5,572 nt of DNA, taken from the NCBI RefSeq assembly GCF_937926365.1, contig NZ_CALAOH010000108.1:1-5572 (forward strand). Direction: 5' to 3'. How positions within the stretch are numbered: the stretch's first letter is position 1; every line of letters starts with the position of its first letter. The notes under the pieces were generated by a model. That model did no database searches, was not told the origin of the DNA, and saw only the letters and a program-made list of their open reading frames with translations. This document shows positions 1 through 5,572 of the stretch, piece after piece. The stretch is from an uncultured Azohydromonas sp. Lineage in GTDB: Bacteria > Pseudomonadota > Gammaproteobacteria > Burkholderiales > Burkholderiaceae_C. A program made the position numbers and the translations under genes.

Positions 1-434
1 TGGCGCCGCTGCTGCGGGCCGAGGCGGACGCCGGTGCGCTGGCGGTGCGCGACGAGCGGCTGCGCTCGGTGCTGACGCTGCCGGCCGACGCGCTGTTCAA
101 GGGCAGCGGCGCGACCCTGGACTCGCCGCGTGCACCGGCGCTGCTGGGCCGCGTGGCGCAGGCGCTGCGCGCCAGCCCGGGGCAGGTCAACGTCATTGGC
201 CACAGCGACGACGCCACCGCCGCCTCGCTGCAGTACCCCAGCGCCTGGCACCTGTCGCGTGCCCGCGCGCAAGCCGTGCTGGACGAGCTGGCGCGCCAGG
301 GGCTGCCGCTGACGCGGCTGCACGCCGAGGGGCGCGCGGATGCTGAGCCGGTGGCGAGCGGGCGCTCAGCCGAGGACCGGGCGCGCAACCGGCGCATCGA
401 GATCGAGCTGCGGCTGGCACGGCCGGAGGGGTGA
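1..434 (+). CDS. tssL: TssL (DotU/OmpA-like fusion), C-terminal fragment, T6SS membrane complex
   Basis: This is the 3' end of a gene that begins before the window. The reading frame starts at position 3 and ends at TGA 432-434, leaving 143 visible codons. They encode an OmpA-like peptidoglycan-binding domain: a strand with LFKGSGATL, then GHSDD (198-212) with the ligand-type Asp, YPSAWHLSRARAQAV, a GRADAEPVAS stretch and the terminal NRRIEIEL (387-410) with the conserved Arg pair. The YPSxWxLSRARA pattern is typical of the OmpA domain fused to TssL/DotU rather than of stand-alone OmpA or Pal. The N-terminal cytoplasmic DotU domain and its single membrane segment are outside the window. In the T6SS, TssL and TssM form the inner-membrane complex; the OmpA-like domain lies in the periplasm and would anchor it to the cell wall. 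tssM starts 7 bases after the stop, which supports the identification. The alternative is a separate OmpA-family protein such as TagL; this cannot be excluded without the upstream sequence. Confidence 0.88.
   Translation, partial: APLLRAEADAGALAVRDERLRSVLTLPADALFKGSGATLDSPRAPALLGRVAQALRASPGQVNVIGHSDDATAASLQYPSAWHLSRARAQAVLDELARQGLPLTRLHAEGRADAEPVASGRSAEDRARNRRIEIELRLARPEG
425..431 (+). promoter_or_regulatory. Ribosome binding site of tssM
   Basis: GGAGGGG lies 10 bases before ATG 442, inside the last codons of tssL. It is a strong Shine-Dalgarno match. It supports the 442 start over the upstream in-frame ATG at 340, which would overlap tssL by 95 bases and add a residue stretch unlike TssM. 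Confidence 0.65.
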
Positions 435-441
435 GGCAGCC

Positions 442-3400
442 ATGACCAAGCCCCGGCCCGATTTCCCCTGGCTGCGCCCCCTGCTGCAGGCCGCCGGCGT
501 GCTGGCCGCGGCGGCGCTGATCTGGTGGGTCGGCCCGCTGGTGGCCGTGGCCGGGGTGGTGCCGCTGGCCAGCGAGGCCGCGCGCGGCTGGACCTTGGCG
601 GCGCTGCTGGTGCTGAGTCTGGCCCTGGTGGCCGGGCAGGCGCTCAAGGCGCGGCGCAACAACGCCCGGCTGCTCGACGGGCTGGTGGCCGAGGAGGACG
701 CGCCGGCCACGGCCGAGGTCGAGTTGCTGGGTCGGCGCTTCAAGGAGGCGGTGGCGCAGCTGCGGCGCTCGCGCCTGGGTGCTCGGCGTTCCTGGCGCCA
801 CCTGCTGTCGCCGCGGCCCTACCTCTATGAGCTGCCCTGGTACGTGATCATCGGCGCCCCCGGTGCGGGCAAGACCACCGCGCTGGTGAACTCGGGGCTG
901 GAATTCCCGCTGTCGGAGCAGTTGGGGCACGGCCAGGCGCTGCGCGGCGTGGGCGGCACGCGCAACTGCGACTGGTGGTTTACCGATCAGGCCGTGCTCA
1001 TCGACACCGCCGGCCGCTACACCACGCAGGACAGCCACCAGGCCCAGGACCGCGCCGCCTGGCTGGGTTTCCTGGCACTGCTCAAGCGCCACCGTCCGCG
1101 CCGCCCCGTCAACGGCGTGCTGCTCACCGTCAGCGTCGCGGACCTGCTGGGCACCGGCCCCGACGCGCGCCGCGCCCACGCGCTGGCGCTGCGCGCGCGC
1201 ATCGCCGAGCTGCGCCAGCACCTGGGACTGCGCTTCCCGGTGTACGTGCTGGTGACCAAGACGGACCTGCTGGCCGGCTTCATGGAGTTCTTCGCCGACC
1301 TGGACAAGGACGAGCGCGCCCAGGTCTGGGGTTTCACCTTGCCGGCCGAGGGCGGACCGGCCGACCCGCTGCCGCTGATGAGCAGCGAGCTCGCGGCGCT
1401 GGAGAAGCGCCTGGGCGAGTACCTGCTGGAGCGGCTGCACGCCGAGGCCGACCGCGAGCGCCGCGCCGCGCTGTTCGCCTTCCCGCAGCAGTGGCGGCTG
1501 CTGCACGAGCTGCTGCTGGAGCTGCTGCAGACGACCTTCGCGCCGACCACGCCCGGCGAGGAGGGCGCCGCCGCAACCGCCGCCCCGGACGGCGTCGCGG
1601 CGCCCGTGCTGCTGCGCGGCGTGTACTTCACCAGCGCGACGCAGGAGGGCACGCCCATCGACCGTGCGCTGGGCGGCATCGCGCGCACGCTGGGCCTGTC
1701 GGGCCGGCTGTTGGCGCCGACGCGCCCCAGCGGGCGCAGCTTCTTCGTCACGCGGTTGCTGCGCGACGTGGTCTTCGCCGAAGCGGGGCTGGCCGGGCTC
1801 AACCTGCGCCGCGAGCGCCAGCGCACGGCGCTGCGGCTCGGCCTGGCGGGACTGTGCGGCGCCGTGGCGTTGGGAACCATCGCCCTGGGCTGGCGCGCCT
1901 ATGCGCACAACCGGGAGCTGCTGGCCGAGGCCGCGTCGCGGCTGCCCGCGCTACGGCAGCAGGCCCAGGCGGCGCGCGCCACCGCGCCCACCGACCTGGT
2001 GGCGCTACTGCCGCTGCTGGGTGGCGTGGAGCGTTTCGCCCAGGTGTCCGCGCCGGCCGCGATGCCCTCGCTGGGCCTGGACCGGCGCGACCTGCTGGCC
2101 GCCGCCGCCGAGGACAGCTACGCGCGGCTGCTCAAGGACGTGTACCTGCACCGCATCGCCGCGCGGCTGGAGGCGCGGCTGCGCAGCGGCGGGCGCGAGC
2201 ACGTGGAGGTGGTGTACGAGGCGCTGCGCGCTTACCTGATGCTGTTCGCCGGCCGCAACTTCGATGCCGCCGCGCTGCGCGCCGATCTGGGCTCGGACTG
2301 GGACGCGACGCTGCCCGCCACCGAGGCCCAGCGCGCCGCCTTGCGCCACCACCTGCAGCGGCTGCTGGCCGGCGGCGAGGTGGGGGCGCCGCAGCGGGCC
2401 GATCCGCAGCTCATCACCCAGGCCCGCGCGCTGGTGGCCAGCGTGCCGGTAGCCGACCGCGTCTACAACCGGCTGCGCCAGGGCGATGCCGGGACGCCGG
2501 CCTTCAGCGTCGCGTCGGTGGCCGGCGCGGGCAACGTCAAATTTTTCGCCCGCGCCAGCGGCCGCCCGCTGGACGAGGGCGTGCCCGGCTTCTACACGCG
2601 CGCGGTGTACCCGCAGCGCCTGCGCGAGCGCACCCAGGAGGTGCTGCGCCAGCTCGAACGTGAGCGCGCCTGGGTGCTGGGCTCGGCCGGCGCGCGCGCC
2701 ATGCCGATCGTGCTGGCCACGCCGGCGGCGCCGGCCCCGGAGGCGGGTACGGGCAACGGCGCCCCGGCTGCCGACGGGGCCAGCGCAGGCGCCGTGGCGC
2801 CCCCGCTGGCCGAGGCGGTGGAGCGGCTGTACCTGGCCGACCACGCGCGCCAGTGGGGGGCGTTCATCGACGACCTGCGGCTGGCGCCTACGCCCACGCT
2901 GGCAGCCAGCGTGGAGCTGGCGCAGGCCCTGTCGCGCACGGACTCGCCGCTGGCGCAGCTGCTGCGAGCCGTGGCGCGCGAGGTGGCGGTGTCGCCGCCG
3001 CTGTCCGAGCGCTACGGCGCGCTGGCGGGCTTCGTGGCCGGGCCGCCCTCGCCGCTGGACGACGCGCTGTCGCTGCTGGGCGGCGCGGGCCAGCAGCTCA
3101 CCGTGATCGACGACGCCCTGCGCCAGCGCCGCCTGCCGCCGCCCGGCCCGGCGCTGCGCTCGCTGAGCGCCACCGCGGCACAGGCGCCCGAGCCGGTGAA
3201 GGCGCTGCTGTCGCCCTTTGCCGCGGCGGCCAACGCGCAGGCGCTGGCGGCGCTGCGCGAGCCGCTGTCGCGCCAGCTCTCGGCCGAGGTCGGGACGGCG
3301 TGCAGCCGCAGCCTGGACAACCGCTACCCCTTCACGCGCGGCGCGAGACAGGAGGTGTCGCGTGAGGACTTCATCCGCTTCTTCGGCGCCGGCGGCGTGA

Positions 3401-3891
3401 TCGACGGCTTCGTGCAGCGCCAACTGCTGCCCTACGGCGAAAGCGCCACGCCGGCCGCCTTCCAGCGCGCGCGGCAGGTGCGCGACGCCTTCTTCACCGA
3501 CGGGGGACGGCGCTTCGGCGTGCAGCTGGAGCTGCGGCTGCTGGAGCTGGACCCGGCGCTGTCGGAGTTCACCATCGACGTGGACGGGCAGACACTGCGC
3601 TTTCGCCGCGAGCTCAAGGCGCCGCAGCGCCTGCGCTGGCCGGCCGCCGAGGGCGCGCCCGGACGCGTGACGCTGCGCGCCGGGCAGGGTGCGGGCTACA
3701 GCTTCGACGGGCCCTGGGCGCTGCTGAGGCTGTTCGACCGCGTGCGCGTCGAGCCCATGGGCGGCGGTCGCGTGGAGCTGGTTTTCGACGTGGAGGGCCG
3801 AAAGGCCCGTTTCGAGGCGCGCAGCACCAGCGCGCTCAACCCGGTGCTGCGCAGCGAGCTGGAGTCCTTCGCATGTCCGAGACGCCTCTAG
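442..3891 (+). CDS. tssM: TssM (IcmF family), T6SS inner-membrane complex protein
   Basis: 1149 aa, full length for the family. TssM is the large inner-membrane subunit that pairs with TssL and spans the periplasm to TssJ. Two N-terminal membrane segments (about residues 14-42 and 50-65) are followed by a cytoplasmic NTPase-like domain. This holds Walker A GAPGAGKT (138-145), DTAGRY (188-193) and a TKTD motif (272-275) resembling the GTPase NKxD. The conserved RGVYFTSATQEGTPID block is at 392-407, and a third membrane segment at 464-485 leads into the periplasm. ImcF-related landmarks follow: VPGFYTRAVY (714-723), WVLG (744-747), an Ala/Pro/Gly-rich linker (about 760-790) and RLYLADHARQWGAF. 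Then come YPF (962-964), DFIRFFGAGGVIDGF (from 976) and a C-terminal beta-rich domain (about 1030-1149) with GPWALLRLFD (1090-1099). Start ATG 442 was chosen for its strong ribosome binding site and for beginning just before the first membrane segment. The intact P-loop suggests nucleotide binding; some TssM proteins lack it. The 3' end overlaps tagF by 19 bases. Confidence 0.97.
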   Translation: MTKPRPDFPWLRPLLQAAGVLAAAALIWWVGPLVAVAGVVPLASEAARGWTLAALLVLSLALVAGQALKARRNNARLLDGLVAEEDAPATAEVELLGRRFKEAVAQLRRSRLGARRSWRHLLSPRPYLYELPWYVIIGAPGAGKTTALVNSGLEFPLSEQLGHGQALRGVGGTRNCDWWFTDQAVLIDTAGRYTTQDSHQAQDRAAWLGFLALLKRHRPRRPVNGVLLTVSVADLLGTGPDARRAHALALRARIAELRQHLGLRFPVYVLVTKTDLLAGFMEFFADLDKDERAQVWGFTLPAEGGPADPLPLMSSELAALEKRLGEYLLERLHAEADRERRAALFAFPQQWRLLHELLLELLQTTFAPTTPGEEGAAATAAPDGVAAPVLLRGVYFTSATQEGTPIDRALGGIARTLGLSGRLLAPTRPSGRSFFVTRLLRDVVFAEAGLAGLNLRRERQRTALRLGLAGLCGAVALGTIALGWRAYAHNRELLAEAASRLPALRQQAQAARATAPTDLVALLPLLGGVERFAQVSAPAAMPSLGLDRRDLLAAAAEDSYARLLKDVYLHRIAARLEARLRSGGREHVEVVYEALRAYLMLFAGRNFDAAALRADLGSDWDATLPATEAQRAALRHHLQRLLAGGEVGAPQRADPQLITQARALVASVPVADRVYNRLRQGDAGTPAFSVASVAGAGNVKFFARASGRPLDEGVPGFYTRAVYPQRLRERTQEVLRQLERERAWVLGSAGARAMPIVLATPAAPAPEAGTGNGAPAADGASAGAVAPPLAEAVERLYLADHARQWGAFIDDLRLAPTPTLAASVELAQALSRTDSPLAQLLRAVAREVAVSPPLSERYGALAGFVAGPPSPLDDALSLLGGAGQQLTVIDDALRQRRLPPPGPALRSLSATAAQAPEPVKALLSPFAAAANAQALAALREPLSRQLSAEVGTACSRSLDNRYPFTRGARQEVSREDFIRFFGAGGVIDGFVQRQLLPYGESATPAAFQRARQVRDAFFTDGGRRFGVQLELRLLELDPALSEFTIDVDGQTLRFRRELKAPQRLRWPAAEGAPGRVTLRAGQGAGYSFDGPWALLRLFDRVRVEPMGGGRVELVFDVEGRKARFEARSTSALNPVLRSELESFACPRRL
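3861..3864 (+). promoter_or_regulatory. Ribosome binding site of tagF
   Basis: GGAG is followed by an 8-base spacer to ATG 3873, all inside the end of tssM. It favours 3873 over GTG 3891, which is in the same frame, shares one base with the tssM stop codon and has only a weak GAG upstream. Confidence 0.5.
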
Positions 3892-4547
3892 TGAACCCGA
3901 CCCCCGCGACACGCCCGGCGGCCGCGGCGCTGCTGCCCGGCTGGTACGGGAAGCTGCCGCACCTGGGCGATTTCGCCTCGCGCCGGCTGCCCGAAGCCTT
4001 CGTCAGCGGCTGGGACGCGTGGCTGCGCCATGCGCTGGCGAGCTCACGCGAGGCGCTGGGCCCGCGCTGGCTGCAGGGCTACCTGGTGGCGCCCATCGTG
4101 CGCTTCTGGCTGCCGCCGGGGCTGCTGGGCGAGAGCTCCTGGACCGGGTTGCTGATGCCCAGCATCGACCGCGTGGGCCGCCACTTCCCGCTGACGGTGG
4201 CGCAGCCCGACGTGACGCTGGCCCAGGTGCAGGCCGCGCCGGGCTGGTTCGAGGCGCTGGACGCGGCCATGCGCCGCGCGCTGGACGTGAGCTTCACGGT
4301 GGAGGACCTGGAGCAGGCGCTGGCGCAAGCGGTACGCGACGCGCCGCTGCCGGCGCCCGCGCCGGGCGGGGAGGGAGGCGGCCCCTGGGGGCCTTGGGGT
4401 CCCTGGGATGGCGCCGCGGCGCTGGCGCAGGCGGCAGCGCCGGGCAGCCACTGGTGGTTCGCACGCGCCGGCGGCGAGCTGCGCTGCCGCTTCGACGCGC
4501 TGCCGCCGGTCGTGGCCATGACCGAACTGTTGGGGGCGTGCGCGTGA
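3873..4547 (+). CDS. tagF: TagF, type VI secretion-associated protein (ImpM family)
   Basis: 224 aa, normal for a stand-alone TagF. Family signatures in order: GWYGKLPHLGDF (residues 23-34), RRLP, a WDAWL helix, WLQGYLVAPIVRFWLPPG, then MPSIDRVGRHFPLT (95-108). The C-terminal part ends in SHWW (192-195) and a short hydrophobic tail. There is no signal peptide or membrane segment, so it should be cytoplasmic. TagF homologues in Pseudomonas and Serratia repress T6SS assembly post-translationally; in Pseudomonas this is separate from the threonine-phosphorylation pathway. A repressor role here is inferred from the family. The first 22 residues are a Pro/Ala-rich extension before the conserved domain. 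A low-complexity stretch, GGEGGGPWGPWGPWDG (about residues 165-180), with three tandem GPW units, sits between the conserved core and the C-terminal strand. The gene overlaps tssM (19 bases) and the downstream caspase-like gene (4 bases), so translation of all three is probably coupled. The phosphorylation-pathway partners (Fha, PpkA, PppA) are not in this window. Confidence 0.94.
   Translation: MSETPLVNPTPATRPAAAALLPGWYGKLPHLGDFASRRLPEAFVSGWDAWLRHALASSREALGPRWLQGYLVAPIVRFWLPPGLLGESSWTGLLMPSIDRVGRHFPLTVAQPDVTLAQVQAAPGWFEALDAAMRRALDVSFTVEDLEQALAQAVRDAPLPAPAPGGEGGGPWGPWGPWDGAAALAQAAAPGSHWWFARAGGELRCRFDALPPVVAMTELLGACA
4380..4406 (+). repeat. Triple 9-base GPW-coding microrepeat within tagF
   Basis: Three consecutive 9-base units (GGCCCCTGG, GGGCCTTGG, GGTCCCTGG) each encode Gly-Pro-Trp, giving GPWGPWGPW at residues 170-178 of TagF. 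The units differ at silent positions, so they are an older duplication rather than a fresh slippage product. They lie in a Gly/Pro-rich linker. Confidence 0.7.
4544..4547 (+). promoter_or_regulatory. GTGA stop/start overlap coupling tagF to the caspase-like gene
   Basis: The GTG start of the downstream gene (4544-4546) overlaps the tagF TGA (4545-4547). This layout is typical of termination-reinitiation coupling. A GGGGG run at 4532-4536, 7 bases upstream, may act as a modest Shine-Dalgarno sequence. A second in-frame GTG at 4538 would add only two residues (Met-Arg) and leaves the G-run too close to be useful. Confidence 0.6.
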
Positions 4548-5572
4548 AATCCCTGCTGCGCCTGCTGTTGTCGATGGCCGTGCTGCTGGCGATGGCGGGC
4601 TGGGCCGTGGGTGCGCCAGCGGGGCGCGAGGTGACGGAGGCGCGCATCGCGCTGGTGATCGGCAACGCCGCCTACCGCACCGACCCGCTGGACAACCCGG
4701 TCAACGACGCGCGGCTGATCGCCGGTGTGCTGCAGAAGGCGGGCTTCGAGGTGACGCTGCGCCAGGACCTGGACCGCGCCGGCCTGCTGGAGGCGCTGCG
4801 CGGCTTCGGCAGCCGCCTCAACGAGAACACGGTGGCGCTGCTGTACTACGCCGGCCACGGGCTGCAGCTGCGCGACCGCAACTACCTGATCCCCGTGGAC
4901 GCCGAGATCCGCAGCGAGGACGAGATCCCCATCGCCGGCATCGACGTGGGCTTTGTGCTCGGCCGCATGGCCCATGCCAGGAGCCGCATCAACCTGGTGA
5001 TCCTGGATGCCTGCCGCAACAACCCCTTCCTGGGCAAGACGGTGGCTGCGCAGGGCCTGGCGCAGATGGATGCGCCGGTGGGCACCCTGCTGGCCTACGC
5101 CACCGCGCCCGGCAAGCTGGCGGCGGACTCGGGCGGCGGCGCCGGCGCCAACAGCGTCTATGCCGCGCACCTGGCCAGGCACCTGCTCACGCCGGGACTG
5201 TCGGTGGAACAGGTGTTCAAGCGCGTGCGCGAGGGCGTGGTGCGCGAGACGCAGCAGCAGCAGGTGCCCTGGGAAAGCTCCTCGCTGCAGAGCGAGTTCG
5301 CCTTCGTGCCGGGCGTGTCCGCCACGGCCGCGGCGGCGCCGGACGTGGAGGCGGCGGGCGAGATCGCGTTCTGGAACAGCATCCAGGCCTCCACGCGCGC
5401 CGAGGAGTACCGGGCCTACCTGCGGCAGTACCCGCAAGGGCGTTTCGCGTCCCTGGCGCAGGCGCGGCTGGCGGCCTTTGGAGCGCCCTCGACCGCGGGT
5501 ACCGCGGTGGCCGCGGCGGGGACGGCGGCTTCGCTGCCGGCGACCGTGGGCACGGGGGCGGCCACGGCGGCG
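4544..5572 (+). CDS. Caspase-family (peptidase C14/metacaspase-like) exported protein, 5' part
   Basis: 343 codons are visible with no stop, so the gene runs past the window. Residues 1 to about 24-26 form a signal peptide: MKSLLR, then a Leu/Ala-rich core and an Ala-Pro-Ala cleavage region. There is no lipobox Cys. The caspase fold starts at RIALVIGN (34-41), followed by LDNPVNDARL (50-59). The catalytic His is in YYAGHG (His105) and the Cys in LDACRNNPF (Cys157). LLAYATAPG and the family-typical PWESSS plus EFAF end the domain near residue 253. Residues 273-312 (EIAFWNSIQAS to LAAF, with YPQGRFASLAQARL) match a short tail module common behind bacterial caspase domains; an Ala/Thr/Gly-rich stretch follows. 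Both dyad residues are present, so a working cysteine protease is plausible. Asp at Cys-2 and in the NDA motif suggest cleavage after Arg/Lys, as in metacaspases (inference). Coupling to tagF implies co-expression with the T6SS; the role is unknown. Options include a periplasmic processing protease, a regulator or a secreted toxin. GTG 4538 is an alternative start. Confidence 0.9.
   Translation, partial: MKSLLRLLLSMAVLLAMAGWAVGAPAGREVTEARIALVIGNAAYRTDPLDNPVNDARLIAGVLQKAGFEVTLRQDLDRAGLLEALRGFGSRLNENTVALLYYAGHGLQLRDRNYLIPVDAEIRSEDEIPIAGIDVGFVLGRMAHARSRINLVILDACRNNPFLGKTVAAQGLAQMDAPVGTLLAYATAPGKLAADSGGGAGANSVYAAHLARHLLTPGLSVEQVFKRVREGVVRETQQQQVPWESSSLQSEFAFVPGVSATAAAAPDVEAAGEIAFWNSIQASTRAEEYRAYLRQYPQGRFASLAQARLAAFGAPSTAGTAVAAAGTAASLPATVGTGAATAA

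Noticed and set aside
340..441. Upstream in-frame extension of tssM to ATG 340
   Set aside because: It overlaps 95 bases of the conserved TssL OmpA-like domain, the added residues do not resemble TssM, and ATG 442 has a strong ribosome binding site.
435..441. Possible promoter or terminator between tssL and tssM
   Set aside because: The gap is 7 bases with no room for one. No -35/-10 pair or hairpin with a T tract was seen there or at the other gene junctions.
193..1908. Long antisense open frame (571 codons) opposite tssL/tssM
   Set aside because: It lies opposite tssL and the strongly conserved TssM N-terminal region. Its translation is rich in Arg, Gln, Ala and Gly with no recognisable domain, as expected from GC-rich codon bias.
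2536..2547. Short A/T-rich run (AAATTTTT) in tssM as a possible slippage or frameshift site
   Set aside because: The T run is only five bases, there is no X XXY YYZ heptamer in frame, and tssM continues in the same frame with its conserved motifs.
975..2663. Second + strand open frame of 562 codons inside tssM
   Set aside because: It is out of frame with tssM and the product is a Arg/Ala/Gly/Pro-rich sequence typical of +1/+2 shadows in high-GC DNA.
2005..3912. Long antisense open frame (635 codons) opposite tssM
   Set aside because: The composition is low-complexity Gln/Arg/Ala/His and it covers conserved TssM motifs. There is no family match or plausible start context, so it is a compositional shadow.
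4079..5437. Antisense open frame (452 codons) opposite tagF and the caspase-like gene
   Set aside because: It covers two genes with clear protein motifs on the + strand, and its own translation shows no domain.

Overview
The window is a gene-dense segment of a type VI secretion system (T6SS) operon. All genes are on the + strand, with no intergenic gap longer than 7 bases. Base composition is extremely G+C rich (about three quarters by eye), with G/C at nearly every third codon position. Together with the gene order tssL-tssM-tagF and a TssL that carries a C-terminal OmpA-like domain, this suggests a high-GC proteobacterium. A Burkholderiales member (for example Comamonadaceae or a relative) is my best guess. 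There is no rRNA or other phylogenetic marker, so this placement is an inference.

Layout: (1) positions 1-434 hold the 3' end of tssL (OmpA-like, peptidoglycan-binding periplasmic domain), whose 5' end lies outside the window. (2) 442-3891 is a complete tssM (IcmF family, 1149 aa) with three membrane segments, an intact Walker A P-loop and the typical periplasmic and C-terminal domains. (3) 3873-4547 is a complete tagF (224 aa), a T6SS accessory protein of a family known for post-translational repression; it overlaps tssM by 19 bases. (4) 4544-5572 is the 5' part of a gene for a caspase-family (peptidase C14, metacaspase/orthocaspase-like) protein. It has a predicted signal peptide and an intact His/Cys dyad, is coupled to tagF through a 4-base GTGA overlap, and is still open at the window edge.

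How they work together: TssL and TssM form the inner-membrane part of the T6SS membrane complex. The OmpA-like domain of TssL would anchor it to peptidoglycan, while the TssM periplasmic region reaches toward the outer-membrane lipoprotein TssJ (not in the window). TagF proteins hold the system off until it is triggered. The least expected member is the exported caspase-like protein. Its tight coupling to tagF implies co-expression with the secretion apparatus, but its role is not established by the sequence. No RNA genes, insertion sequences, CRISPR arrays, promoters or terminators were found. The long antisense open frames are explained by the GC bias.
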